Positions 8,812-16,372 of a stretch of DNA of 34,099 bases are shown piece after piece. Below the pieces are notes generated by a model, which was not told the origin of the DNA, did not search any database, and worked only from the letters and a program-made list of their open reading frames with translations. Source of the DNA: Microvirga lupini (GTDB lineage Bacteria > Pseudomonadota > Alphaproteobacteria > Rhizobiales > Beijerinckiaceae); assembly GCA_000517005.1 (NCBI GenBank), contig KI911965.1, positions 814,407 to 848,505 of the forward strand, given 5' to 3'. How positions within the stretch are numbered: the stretch's first letter is position 1; each line of letters opens with the position of its first letter. Made by a program: the position numbers and the translations under genes.

Positions 8812-9603
8812 ATGCGGCTGCGCTCTTCAGGTCTTCTTCTCGTTCTCGCCCTCTGCTCGAGCGTCGCCCTCGCGCAGACGCCTCCGGCTGCCAATCCGCC
8901 CGCAGCACCGGCTGCCCCCACAGCCCAGGCCACGCCGCCTGCAACACCTCAGCCTGCACCGCAGGCACAGTCCACGCCGGGCCCGGCGCCGACGGAACCC
9001 CAGACACCCACGGCTCCTCAAGGGCCGGCACCGGCGCAGCCAGCTCCCACATCTCCAGCCCCTGCGACACCCGTCGGCCCTGCGCCCGCCCAGCAGGCCG
9101 GCCGCACGACCCTGTTCCCGAATCCGAGCGATCCGACCGGGGTGGAGGAGGGCGTCCTGGTGTCCAAGCCTGCGGCGGTGCTCAACGGCATCAGCACCTG
9201 GGACGAGGCTTTCACCAACCTGAAAGACGCCTTCGCCAAGATCGAGGGCGAACTGAGGAAGGCGGGAATCGCCCCGACGGGCCGGCCGGTGACGATCTTC
9301 GTCGACACGGACGACAACGGCTTCAAATACGAGGCGATGGTACCGATCGCCCAGGCGCCCGAGGGCAAGACCGAACTCACCCCAGAGATCAAGTTCGGCA
9401 AGACGCCGGAAGGCAAGTCCTTCCGCTTCGTGCACAAGGACGCCTATGACGAGATCGACGGCACCTACGAGACGATCACGGCCTATCTCGACATCAAGGA
9501 GATCGTCGCCAAGGACGCCTTCATCGAGGAATACGTGAGCGACTTCACGGATTCCCAGGATACCAATTTCGAGGTGAACATCTACGTTCAGCCGAAAGAA
9601 TGA
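8812..9603 (+). CDS. Secreted Pro/Ala-rich protein with GyrI-like effector-binding domain
   Basis: The 263-residue product starts with a signal peptide (MRLRSSGLLLVLALCSSVAL, cleavage likely after ALA at residue 21). Residues 23-95 are a Pro/Ala/Gln/Thr low-complexity linker. From about residue 105 there is a domain resembling the GyrI-like/AraC effector-binding fold (ISTWDEAFTNLKDAFAKIEG; GIAPTGRPVTIFVDTDD; NFEVNIYVQP at the end). In regulators this fold binds small molecules; as a lone exported domain its ligand is unknown. The likely location is the periplasm, with the linker perhaps spanning peptidoglycan. The HAD gene begins 10 bases downstream, so they are probably cotranscribed. Confidence 0.8.
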   Translation: MRLRSSGLLLVLALCSSVALAQTPPAANPPAAPAAPTAQATPPATPQPAPQAQSTPGPAPTEPQTPTAPQGPAPAQPAPTSPAPATPVGPAPAQQAGRTTLFPNPSDPTGVEEGVLVSKPAAVLNGISTWDEAFTNLKDAFAKIEGELRKAGIAPTGRPVTIFVDTDDNGFKYEAMVPIAQAPEGKTELTPEIKFGKTPEGKSFRFVHKDAYDEIDGTYETITAYLDIKEIVAKDAFIEEYVSDFTDSQDTNFEVNIYVQPKE

Positions 9604-9613
9604 TCTCTCCTCA

Positions 9614-10285
9614 ATGATCGCCCTCTTCGACCTCGATGGGACCCTGACGGACCCGAAAACGGGCATCACCCGCTCGGTCCAATATGCGCTCGAAAGGCTT
9701 GGCCGCCCCGTTCCGGAGGCGGATGAACTGACCTGGATGATCGGCCCGCCGCTGATTGCGAGCTTTACCGAACTTTTGGGCGGGGCGGACGAGGCGCAGG
9801 ATGCCGTGCGCTTCTACCGGGAGCGCTACAGCGATGTCGGCCTATTCGAGAACGAGGTCTATGCGGGCATTCCGTCCCTGCTCCAGAAGCTTCAGGAGCA
9901 GGGCGTCCGCCCCTTCGTCGCGACCTCGAAGCTTCATGTCTTCGCGCGGCGGATTCTCGATCATTTCGAGCTGTCGCGCTTCTTCATCGAGACCTACGGC
10001 TCCGAGCTCGACAACCGGAACGCCGACAAGCGGGATCTCATCCGGCATCTTCTCGACCGGGAGCGCTTCGATCCGGCCGGTGCCGTCATGATCGGCGACC
10101 GGGAGCACGACGCCATCGGTGCCAGGGCCAATGGCCTCGCAAGCATCGGGGTCACCTGGGGCTATGGCTCGCGAGCGGAGCTTCTTGAGGCCGGATGCGC
10201 CTGTCTCGTGGACAGGCCGGAGGCGCTGGAGGAGCCGATCCTCACGCTGACGGCGTCCACGCCTCCCCGGGCCGCAACGGCCTGA
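9614..10285 (+). CDS. HAD-superfamily hydrolase, Gph/phosphoglycolate-phosphatase-like
   Basis: This 223-residue soluble phosphatase-like protein has the HAD motif I FDLDGTLTD with nucleophile Asp6 and acid/base Asp8, motif II in VATSKLH, and motif IV GDREHDAIGARANG. The insert after motif I is the helical cap of subfamily IA, and the WGYGSRAELLEAGA-like tail is typical of Gph relatives. The substrate cannot be read; phosphoglycolate or nucleotide phosphates are family possibilities. It starts 10 bases after the secreted GyrI-like gene. Its last 44 bases overlap the 3' end of the convergent metallo-beta-lactamase-fold gene. Confidence 0.9.
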   Translation: MIALFDLDGTLTDPKTGITRSVQYALERLGRPVPEADELTWMIGPPLIASFTELLGGADEAQDAVRFYRERYSDVGLFENEVYAGIPSLLQKLQEQGVRPFVATSKLHVFARRILDHFELSRFFIETYGSELDNRNADKRDLIRHLLDRERFDPAGAVMIGDREHDAIGARANGLASIGVTWGYGSRAELLEAGCACLVDRPEALEEPILTLTASTPPRAATA

Positions 10286-11306
10286 ACCGGTCTGCCGGGA
10301 TCTCGGCGGCCTGGAGTGCTGCGGCCAGTTCCTGCGGCGGCTCGTCGACGCCCTCGTTGGTGAGCCGGAACGTGCCCCAATGGTGGCCCAGCGCCTGCTC
10401 GGCCTCGATGATCCGCAGCACCTTCACGGCATCCTCCGGGTTCATGTGCTGCGGCTCCATGAACCAGCGCGGCTCATAGGCGCCGATGGGCAGATGGGCC
10501 AGCCGTGGCCTGCCGAAGCGTTCGCGCACGGCCCGGAAGATCTTTCCGTCGCCGAAGCCGGTATCGCCGATATGGTAGATCGTGCCGGCGAGCGTGGTGA
10601 GCACATAGGCGCACCAAAGCGCCATGCGCCGGTCGTTGATGCCCCGCGCGGACCAATGATAGGCGGGCTCGACATGGGCCGTGATGCCGTTTCCGAGATC
10701 GACGGATCCGCCCCAGTCCCGCGTCTCGACCGGGATCTCCGGATGCTCGGCTCGGATCACGGCATCGTTGCCGAGCGGTGCGATGATCTTCGGGCGGTGC
10801 CGCTGCCAGAGACGGCCCAGAGTCTCGGTGTCGAGATGGTCGTAATGGTTGTGCGTGATCAGCACTGTGTGGATCGGCGGCAGGTCGTCGAACGCGATGC
10901 CCGGCGGATTCACCCGCTTGGGGCCGGCGAAGGAGACCGGACTTGCCCGCTCGGAAAAAACCGGATCGGTCAGGATGTTGAGCCCCGCCACCTGGATCAG
11001 GAAAGAGGCATGGCCGATCAGCGCCGTGCGCAGGCCTTGCACCGAGGCCGGAGGCTTGTCCTGGAACGGGCTCGGGAAACTGTCCGGCCAGTCCTTGCGC
11101 CCACCGCCGAGCTGCCAGCGGGCGAGCTCCAGAAACCCCTTGTCCTGCGGCTGCCCCGGCGAGAAGAACCGAACCCCGTCGAAATGGTCGCTGACCGGAC
11201 CCTCGTAATAGCGGTTTGTCGCCCGGGCGGCTGTCATCCAGCCAAGGGCGCCGGTTGCGGCGAGGACGGGAAGGCCGAGGGCCTTGAGGAGGGTGCGGCG
11301 GTTCAT
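10242..11306 (-). CDS. Metallo-beta-lactamase-fold hydrolase, UlaG/NAPE-PLD-like, probably Tat-exported
   Basis: The 354-residue protein carries the metal-binding motif THNHYDHLD (H152, H154, D156, H157), further ligands in HVEPAYHWSAR and GDTGFGDG, and a late HHWGTFRLTNE. This layout matches the UlaG/NAPE-phospholipase D-like branch. The N-terminus (MNRRTLLKALG plus a hydrophobic stretch to about residue 28) looks like a twin-arginine signal, so the enzyme probably folds in the cytoplasm with metals and is exported. The substrate is unknown; phospholipids or lactones are possible from the family. The 3' end overlaps the convergent HAD gene by 44 bases. Confidence 0.88.
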   Translation of the reverse strand: MNRRTLLKALGLPVLAATGALGWMTAARATNRYYEGPVSDHFDGVRFFSPGQPQDKGFLELARWQLGGGRKDWPDSFPSPFQDKPPASVQGLRTALIGHASFLIQVAGLNILTDPVFSERASPVSFAGPKRVNPPGIAFDDLPPIHTVLITHNHYDHLDTETLGRLWQRHRPKIIAPLGNDAVIRAEHPEIPVETRDWGGSVDLGNGITAHVEPAYHWSARGINDRRMALWCAYVLTTLAGTIYHIGDTGFGDGKIFRAVRERFGRPRLAHLPIGAYEPRWFMEPQHMNPEDAVKVLRIIEAEQALGHHWGTFRLTNEGVDEPPQELAAALQAAEIPADRFRPLRPGEAWTPSA

Positions 11307-11372
11307 CGGGGTATCGTCTGCAGTGAAGCTTTAAGCGTGGGGATGCCGAGGCCGATCAGCAAGGGTCCGCAG

Positions 11373-11474
11373 CGTCATCCTCGGACGGCGAAGCCGATCC
11401 GGGATCGTAAGACGAGTATAGCGCCTGTCCTGCCAGCGATCCCGGATCTTCGCTGCGCTTCGTCCGGGACGACC
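11373..11474. repeat. Inverted-repeat element, family C
   Basis: The left arm (TCGGACGGCGAAGCCGATCC then GGGATCG) is matched in inverse by the right arm (CGATCCCGGATCTTCGCTGC and the following GTCCGGGA). The loop is about 30 bases. A single arm recurs at 5461-5498 and a shorter relative lies near 18520-18545. Confidence 0.75.
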
Positions 11475-11515
11475 GTGTCTAGAAGCCTTAAGACTCTCCA
11501 TCTCCGGCCTTTTCC

Positions 11516-11544
11516 TTGACTCCGCCGCCTTTTCCCCTTACGTG
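11516..11544 (+). promoter_or_regulatory. Candidate sigma-70-type promoter of the region upstream of ffh
   Basis: TTGACT (11516-11521) is followed after 17 bases by TACGTG (11539-11544). The -35 box matches the consensus at five of six positions; the -10 box is weak. It would start transcription near 11551, before the candidate structured RNA and on toward ffh. Confidence 0.4.
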
Positions 11545-11550
11545 CTGACC

Positions 11551-11650
11551 GCAAATCTGTAGAGCGAGCCCTTATGAGCCGCCGACCAGCCCGAGAGGCT
11601 GGAGGTCAACGTCCGACAGCGCGATGCGCCCTCGGGCGCGTTTCTCTTTG
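11551..11650 (+). ncRNA. Candidate small RNA or leader with terminator-like end
   Basis: After the candidate promoter the sequence can fold into CCAGCC-cgaga-GGCTGG (11586-11602) and then ATGCGCC-ctcg-GGCGCGT (11624-11641), followed by the U-rich run TTTCTCTTT. The second hairpin looks like an intrinsic terminator. A 29-codon frame starts at ATG 11574 (MSRRPAREAGG...) and runs through both hairpins, so an attenuator with a leader peptide is an alternative. I do not recognise a known riboswitch, 4.5S or 6S RNA signature. This is inference from base pairing only. Confidence 0.35.
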
Positions 11651-11666
11651 GGGTTTGTCTTAGGTA

Positions 11667-11782
11667 ACCCTCATCCTGAGGAGCCTGCGCAGCAGGCGTC
11701 TCGAAGGAGGGTCCAGTGGGCGCTGGAGACGCCTCGTCGTTCGAGACGGACCTGACGGTCCTCCTTGAGGCGAGGCTGCGAC
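11667..11782. repeat. Imperfect inverted-repeat element, family E
   Basis: The left arm starts ACCCTCATCCTGAGGAGCC and includes GCGTCTCGAAGGAGGG. The right arm holds TCGTTCGAGACGG and CCTCCTTGAGG in inverse order. It separates the candidate RNA from the small YHS-like gene. Only one clear copy is visible in this window. Confidence 0.65.
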
Positions 11783-11805
11783 AGAGCCCGAAAAAGGATG
11801 AACGG

Positions 11806-12021
11806 ATGTCGGACGACACATTGCGCATCGAGGACGCGGTCAACGAGACCTGCCCGTGGTCGGGAAAGCCGATCGCGGCAGATTCGCTCACCCTCTATCG
11901 CGGCGAGGTGGTCGGCTTCTGCAATCCCGGCTGCCGCGACAAGTTCGAGGCGGCCATCCGCCACTTTGAAAAGGCCCTTGCCGAGCGCGATGTACCTCTC
12001 ATCGCAAAAGGAATTGAGTGA
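11806..12021 (+). CDS. Small YHS/TRASH-like Cys motif protein
   Basis: This 71-residue protein reads as a single small metal-binding-like domain: ETCPWSGKPIAADSLTLYRG (about residues 12-31) followed by GFCNPGCRDKFEAA (about 35-48). The C-P-x-S-G-x-P turn and the later C-x3-C with an aromatic/charged helix resemble YHS/TRASH-type domains. No catalytic residues are evident, and a function is not known to me. The start at ATG 11806 has AAGGA at 11794-11798, 7 bases upstream. Its stop lies two bases before the ffh ATG, so it is very likely cotranscribed with ffh. Confidence 0.8.
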   Translation: MSDDTLRIEDAVNETCPWSGKPIAADSLTLYRGEVVGFCNPGCRDKFEAAIRHFEKALAERDVPLIAKGIE

Positions 12022-12023
12022 TC

Positions 12024-13574
12024 ATGTTCGAAGGCCTTTCCGACAAGCTTTCCAATATCCTCAACGGGCTGACGCGCCGCGGCGCGCTCACCGAGGAGGA
12101 TGTCAACGCGGCCCTGCGTGAGGTCCGCCGCGCCCTGCTCGAGGCCGACGTGGCGCTCGAGGTGGTGCGCTCCTTCACGGACAAGGTGCGCTCCCGCGCG
12201 GTCGGCGCCGAGGTGGTCAAGTCGGTCTCCCCTGGCCAGCAGGTGGTCAAGATCGTCCACGACCAGCTCGTGGAGATGCTGGGCTCGGACGCGGAGGTGA
12301 TCAGCCTCAACGCGGTTCCGCCCGTCGGCATCCTCATGGTCGGTCTTCAGGGCTCGGGTAAGACGACCACCACGGCCAAGATCGCCAAGCGCCTGACGGA
12401 TCGCGAGAACCGCCGCGTGCTCATGGCGTCCCTCGATACCCGTAGACCTGCCGCGATGGAGCAGCTCGCGGTGCTCGGCAAGCAGGTGGGCGTCGACACC
12501 CTGCCCATCATGGCCGGCCAGTCGGCGGTGCAGATCGCCCGCCGCGCCATGGAAGCGGCCCGCCTCGGCGGCTACGACGTGGTGATGCTCGACACTGCCG
12601 GACGCGTGACCGTGGACGAGGCGCTCATGGTGGAGGCCGCGGAGGTGCGCGCCGCCACCAACCCGCACGAGGTTCTGCTCGTCGCCGATGCGCTCACCGG
12701 TCAGGACGCGGTCAACACCGCGCGCGCCTTCGATACCCGTCTCGGCGTCACCGGCATCGTGCTCACGAGAATGGACGGCGATGCCCGCGGTGGCGCGGCG
12801 CTGTCCATGCGCGCCGTCACCGGCAAGCCGATCAAGCTCATCGGTACGGGCGAAAAGGTCGATGCGCTGGAGGAATTCCACCCGAGCCGCGTCGCCAACC
12901 GCATCCTCGGCATGGGCGACATCGTCTCGCTGGTCGAAAAGGCTGCCGAGAATTTCGACCAGGCGCAGGCCCAGCGCATGGCCGAGAAGATGCGTAAGGG
13001 CAAGTTCGATCTGGAAGACCTGCGCGATCAGCTTGCGCAGATGGAAAAGATCGGGGGCTTAAGCGGCATGATGGGCATGCTGCCGGGCGTCGCCAAGATG
13101 AAGTCGCAGCTCGAGAACGCCAATCTCGACGACCGGATCATCAAGCGCCAGCGCGCCATCATCGATTCCATGACCCCGGCCGAGCGCCGCAATCCGGATA
13201 TCCTCAAGGCCTCGCGCAAGAAGCGCATCGCGGCGGGCTCCGGCGCGAAGGTCGAGGAGATCAACAAGCTGCTCAAGATGCACCGGCAGATGGCCGACGT
13301 CATGAAGATGATGGGCGGCGGCAAGGCCAAGGGCATGGCGGGAGCGCTCGGCAAGATGTTCGGGCTCGGCGGTGGCGGCATGCCCCAGCCGACGCCGGAG
13401 CAGATCGAGGCGCTGCAGAAGCAGATGGGCGGCAAGCTGCCCGATTTTCCGGGCGGCGCAGGCGGCGCTCTCCCGCCCATGCCGAAGGGCGTGCCGGGCC
13501 TGCCCGGACTCGGCGGGCCGAAGATCCCGGGCCTTCCCGGCATCGGCGGCTCCCCGTTCGGGAAGAAGAAATGA
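12024..13574 (+). CDS. ffh: Signal recognition particle protein Ffh (SRP54)
   Basis: Ffh (516 residues) binds signal sequences of nascent membrane proteins together with 4.5S RNA and docks with FtsY. The N domain begins MFEGLSDKLSNILNGL. The G domain has the P-loop GLQGSGKT (107-114), DTRRPAAMEQL, LDTAGRV, TRMDGDARGG and GTGEKVDALEEFHP. The Met-rich M domain (roughly 320-440) includes GGLSGMMGMLPGVAKM. The C-terminus is a Gly/Pro/Met-rich tail common in alphaproteobacteria. ATG 12024 is preferred over an in-frame GTG at 12018 because it gives the canonical N-terminus. The gene heads an operon of small ORF, rpsP, rimM and trmD. Confidence 0.97.
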   Translation: MFEGLSDKLSNILNGLTRRGALTEEDVNAALREVRRALLEADVALEVVRSFTDKVRSRAVGAEVVKSVSPGQQVVKIVHDQLVEMLGSDAEVISLNAVPPVGILMVGLQGSGKTTTTAKIAKRLTDRENRRVLMASLDTRRPAAMEQLAVLGKQVGVDTLPIMAGQSAVQIARRAMEAARLGGYDVVMLDTAGRVTVDEALMVEAAEVRAATNPHEVLLVADALTGQDAVNTARAFDTRLGVTGIVLTRMDGDARGGAALSMRAVTGKPIKLIGTGEKVDALEEFHPSRVANRILGMGDIVSLVEKAAENFDQAQAQRMAEKMRKGKFDLEDLRDQLAQMEKIGGLSGMMGMLPGVAKMKSQLENANLDDRIIKRQRAIIDSMTPAERRNPDILKASRKKRIAAGSGAKVEEINKLLKMHRQMADVMKMMGGGKAKGMAGALGKMFGLGGGGMPQPTPEQIEALQKQMGGKLPDFPGGAGGALPPMPKGVPGLPGLGGPKIPGLPGIGGSPFGKKK

Positions 13575-13840
13575 GTTTCGAAATGACAGCTGCTGATCTG
13601 CTTCAGCGCGCTCATGCGCTGTCAAAGAGATTGGAGAATGCGGGGATCTGGAACGAGATCCGCTTTCTCCGTGAGGACGGGCTTACCGTCCTCGCCCGCG
13701 TTCCCGGTGAATACTGGGAGATTGATCTGCTCGAGGACGGAGCAACCGATGTGGAAGTGTTCCGAACCGCGGGTGACCTGGAGGACGAGTCCTCCATCGA
13801 ACGCCTGATCAGCGAATTTCGTGAAAAGCTTAAACACTAG
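13571..13840 (+). CDS. Unknown 89-residue protein between ffh and rpsP
   Basis: The ATG overlaps the ffh stop (ATGA at 13571-13574), and the stop lies 9 bases before rpsP, so this is a genuine operon position. The sequence predicts an N-terminal helix (LLQRAHALSKRLENAGIW), several strands (IRFLREDGLTVLARV; EYWEIDLLEDGATDVEVF) and an acidic C-terminal helix (SSIERLISEFREKLKH). There are no Cys, signal peptide or catalytic motifs. The GEYWEIDLLEDG pattern is like small alpha/beta orphan proteins sometimes found as single genes. A second ATG at 13583 could be the start. The usual ffh-rpsP arrangement has no gene here. Confidence 0.75.
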   Translation: MSFEMTAADLLQRAHALSKRLENAGIWNEIRFLREDGLTVLARVPGEYWEIDLLEDGATDVEVFRTAGDLEDESSIERLISEFREKLKH

Positions 13841-13849
13841 GAGCTAAAA

Positions 13850-14209
13850 ATGTCCCTGAAGATCCGTCTCACCCGTGGTGGTGCGAAGAAGCGTCCCTAT
13901 TACCGCATCGTCGTGGCCGATTCGCGCTCCCCGCGCGATGGCCGCTTCATCGAGAAGGTCGGCACCTACGACCCGATGAAGCCGAAGGACGACGCCGGCC
14001 GCGTGACCCTCGAGGTCGAGAAGATCAAGTCCTGGCTCGCCAAGGGCGCCCAGCCGACTGATCGCGTCCTGCGCTTCCTCGACGCCGCCGGCCTCCTGAA
14101 GCGTCCGGCCCGCAACAACCCGCAGAAGGCCGTTCCGGGCAAGAAGGCCCAGGAACGCGCCGAGGCCAAGGCCGCTGCGGCTGGCGCCGGCGAAGGCGAG
14201 GCTGCGTAA
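13850..14209 (+). CDS. rpsP: 30S ribosomal protein S16
   Basis: S16 (119 residues) is a primary 30S assembly protein. The N-terminal [20 protein letters not shown] and the following [19 protein letters not shown] are diagnostic. The C-terminus is an Ala/Glu/Lys-rich extension after residue 90, typical of alphaproteobacteria. AGGAG lies at the normal distance before the ATG at 13850. The next gene, rimM, has its apparent ATG 5 bases after the stop. Confidence 0.98.
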   Translation: MSLKIRLTRGGAKKRPYYRIVVADSRSPRDGRFIEKVGTYDPMKPKDDAGRVTLEVEKIKSWLAKGAQPTDRVLRFLDAAGLLKRPARNNPQKAVPGKKAQERAEAKAAAAGAGEGEAA

Positions 14210-14214
14210 GCACC

Positions 14215-14925
14215 ATGAAGAAGGAGCGCCTCAACCAGCGCTCCGCCTCATCCCTCCCCCTTGTGGGGAGGGGCAGGGGTGGGGGTGCGAGCGTCAAGAA
14301 ATCAGAACGTGGCGCTGACACCCCCACCTCCATCTCCTCCCCACAAGGGAGAGGAGAGCTTTCTCTGTCGCAGCGAGGCGACCTCGTCCTCGTGGGCGAG
14401 TTCGGTCGCGCCCATGGCCTTAAGGGCGAGGTGCGGCTGAAATCCCATACGGGCGATCCGGAGGCGATTGCCGGCTACAGGCCGCTCGTTGCGACGAACG
14501 GCAAGACCTATTCCCTCAAGAGCGTCCGGCCCGCTCCCGGCGGAGCGCCCGATCTGCTCATCGCCGTCGTCGACGGCGTGACGACCCGCGAGGCGTCCGA
14601 GGCGCTCAACCGCGTTCAGCTTTACGTCGAGCGCGACAGGCTTCCACCGCCCGACGAGGAAGACGAATTCCTGCTCGCCGATCTGATCGGCCTCTCCGTC
14701 CAGAGCGAAGCCGGCGAGATCATCGGCACCATCGTGGCCGTGCCCAATTACGGCGGCGGCGACCTGTTGGAAGTCGCGCCTGCCATCAAAGGCCCGACGG
14801 CGCTTCTGCCCTTCACGAAGGCCTTCGTTCCGACCGTCGACATCGCGGGCAAGCGCGTCATTGCCGTGCTGCCGGACGATTTCTTCGAGATCGGCAAGCC
14901 CGAACCCGGCGAGGACCGCGCGTGA
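14215..14925 (+). CDS. rimM: Ribosome maturation factor RimM with repeat-encoded N-terminal extension
   Basis: RimM binds S19 and aids 30S head maturation. The family core runs from about residue 56 ([18 protein letters not shown]) through a PRC-barrel-like C-terminal half ([38 protein letters not shown]). The full 236 residues exceed the usual 165-185. The surplus, residues 14-49, is encoded by a palindromic repeat (14251-14358). ATG 14215 has no good Shine-Dalgarno sequence. Inside the repeat AAGGGAGAGGAGAG (14345-14358) precedes an in-frame CTG (14365), and an in-frame GTG lies at 14392. The true start is therefore uncertain: ATG with a 50-residue tail, or a non-ATG start after the repeat. 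The stop overlaps trmD's GTG. Confidence 0.9.
   Translation: MKKERLNQRSASSLPLVGRGRGGGASVKKSERGADTPTSISSPQGRGELSLSQRGDLVLVGEFGRAHGLKGEVRLKSHTGDPEAIAGYRPLVATNGKTYSLKSVRPAPGGAPDLLIAVVDGVTTREASEALNRVQLYVERDRLPPPDEEDEFLLADLIGLSVQSEAGEIIGTIVAVPNYGGGDLLEVAPAIKGPTALLPFTKAFVPTVDIAGKRVIAVLPDDFFEIGKPEPGEDRA
14251..14358. repeat. Palindromic repeat element (family F) inside rimM
   Basis: The left arm TCCCTCCCCCTTGTGGGGAG continues with GGGCAGGGGTGGGGGTG. The right arm is its inverse, with CACCCCCACCTCC and CTCCCCACAAGGGAGAGG. About 28 bases separate the arms. It is read in frame through rimM without a stop, and the transcript would form a long hairpin just before the conserved RimM core. Confidence 0.85.
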
Positions 14926-15602
14926 GTTTCTCCGCCACCATCCTGACGCTGTATCCCGAAATGTTTCCAGGCCCGCTCGGCATATCGCTTGCGGGCGATG
15001 CGCTCGCACGCGGCGTGTGGTCCCTGACGGCGAGGAACATCCGCGATCATGGGCTCGGCCGTCACCGCACGGTGGACGACACGCCGGCCGGCGGCGGTCC
15101 CGGCATGGTGATCCGCTGCGACGTACTGGCCGCCGCCATCGACGCCAATGTGCCGGCGGACGATCCGCGCCCGAAACTGCTGATGAGCCCGCGCGGCAAG
15201 CCGCTGACGCAATCCTATGTGCGCGAGCTCGCGGCGGGCCCGGGCGTCGTCATCGTCTGCGGACGATTCGAGGGCGTGGACGAGCGCGTGATCGAGGCGC
15301 GGGGCTTAACCGAAGTCTCCATAGGCGATTACGTGCTCTCCGGCGGCGAGATGGCCGCGATGATCGTGCTCGATGCCTGCGTGCGGCTGCTGCCCGGCGT
15401 CATGGGCAAGGAGGCCTCCGGCACCGAGGAAAGCTTCGAATCGAACCGCCTCGAATACCCGCATTACACGCGGCCGCGCGAATGGGAGGGGCGGCCCATT
15501 CCCGATGTGCTTCTCTCCGGCAATCATGCCATGATCGAGCGCTGGCGCCGGGAGGAATCGGAACGCATCACGCGGGAACGGCGGCCGGATCTGTTGAAGT
15601 AA
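14922..15602 (+). CDS. trmD: tRNA (guanine-N1-)-methyltransferase TrmD
   Basis: TrmD (226 residues) methylates G37 of tRNAs read by CNN codons and prevents frameshifting. SPOUT-family landmarks are present: [12 protein letters not shown] at the N-terminus, [54 protein letters not shown] (the trefoil-knot SAM site) and the C-terminal [12 protein letters not shown]. The start is a GTG at 14922 overlapping the rimM stop (GTGA). In most bacteria rplS follows directly; here it lies 3.2 kb farther on. Confidence 0.97.
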   Translation: MSFSATILTLYPEMFPGPLGISLAGDALARGVWSLTARNIRDHGLGRHRTVDDTPAGGGPGMVIRCDVLAAAIDANVPADDPRPKLLMSPRGKPLTQSYVRELAAGPGVVIVCGRFEGVDERVIEARGLTEVSIGDYVLSGGEMAAMIVLDACVRLLPGVMGKEASGTEESFESNRLEYPHYTRPREWEGRPIPDVLLSGNHAMIERWRREESERITRERRPDLLK

Positions 15603-15624
15603 AAGGCCCATCCGGGAGTCGCTC

Positions 15625-16356
15625 ATGGCAACGCAGAACATCTACGACGATCCGGACTTCTTCGAGGGTTACAGCCGCCTCGAGCGTTCGAGAGACGGTC
15701 TGTCGGCTGCCCCGGAATGGCCCTCGCTGCAGGCGCTTCTTCCGGATCTCGGCGGTCGCCGAATCGTCGATCTGGGATGCGGCTATGGCTGGTTCTGCCG
15801 CTGGGCGCGCGAGCATGGCGCGGAGCGCGTGCTCGGCCTCGATGTCTCGGAACGCATGCTGGCAAGGGCGGCCGCCATGACGTCCGATCCGGGCATCACC
15901 TATCGTCGGGCCGATCTCGAACGGCTCGATCTCGGCACCGAGACATTCGATTTCGCCTACAGCTCCCTCGCCCTGCACTACATCGACAATCTTTCCGGCC
16001 TGCTGGCCGAGGTGCATCGCGCGCTCGTTCCGGGCTCAAAGTTCGTGTTCTCGGTCGAGCACCCGATCTTCACAGCGCCGATGCAGGCGGGCTGGTCCGT
16101 CGGTCCGGATGGTCGCAAGACATGGCCGGTCGACAGCTATCAGAAGGAAGGCCCACGCCGGACCAACTGGCTGGCCGAGGGCGTGATCAAGCAGCACCGC
16201 ACCCTCGGGACCATTCTGAACCTGCTCATCCGTCTCGGTTTCACGATTGCGCATGTGGAGGAATGGGCTCCGTCGGACGCGCAGATCGCGGCAAGACCCG
16301 AATGGGCGCAAGAGCGCGAACGCCCGATGTTCCTGCTCATCGCGGTCCAGTGTTAA
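15625..16356 (+). CDS. Class I SAM-dependent methyltransferase
   Basis: This 243-residue protein has the Rossmann methyltransferase motif I VDLGCGYGWF (48-57), an acidic loop GLDVSERML (motif II), DFAYSSLALHYI (motif IV) and a methyltransferase type 11/12-like arrangement. The acceptor is not evident; similar proteins are annotated as small-molecule methyltransferases. GGGAG at 15614-15618 precedes the ATG by 6 bases. It begins 22 bases after trmD and could be read with that operon, yet it is not a usual member. The VOC gene follows 16 bases downstream. Confidence 0.87.
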   Translation: MATQNIYDDPDFFEGYSRLERSRDGLSAAPEWPSLQALLPDLGGRRIVDLGCGYGWFCRWAREHGAERVLGLDVSERMLARAAAMTSDPGITYRRADLERLDLGTETFDFAYSSLALHYIDNLSGLLAEVHRALVPGSKFVFSVEHPIFTAPMQAGWSVGPDGRKTWPVDSYQKEGPRRTNWLAEGVIKQHRTLGTILNLLIRLGFTIAHVEEWAPSDAQIAARPEWAQERERPMFLLIAVQC

Positions 16357-16372
16357 ACAAGGAGACAGGTCG

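Noticed and set aside
11551-11650. 4.5S (SRP) or 6S RNA upstream of ffh
   Set aside because: The conserved SRP loop (GGAAGGNAGCA-like) is absent and the hairpins do not form the long rod of either RNA.
11538-11891. Minus-strand frame ending SLYRFAVST over the gene-free region before ffh
   Set aside because: It overlaps two repeat/hairpin elements and the YHS-like gene, and no start or family supports it.
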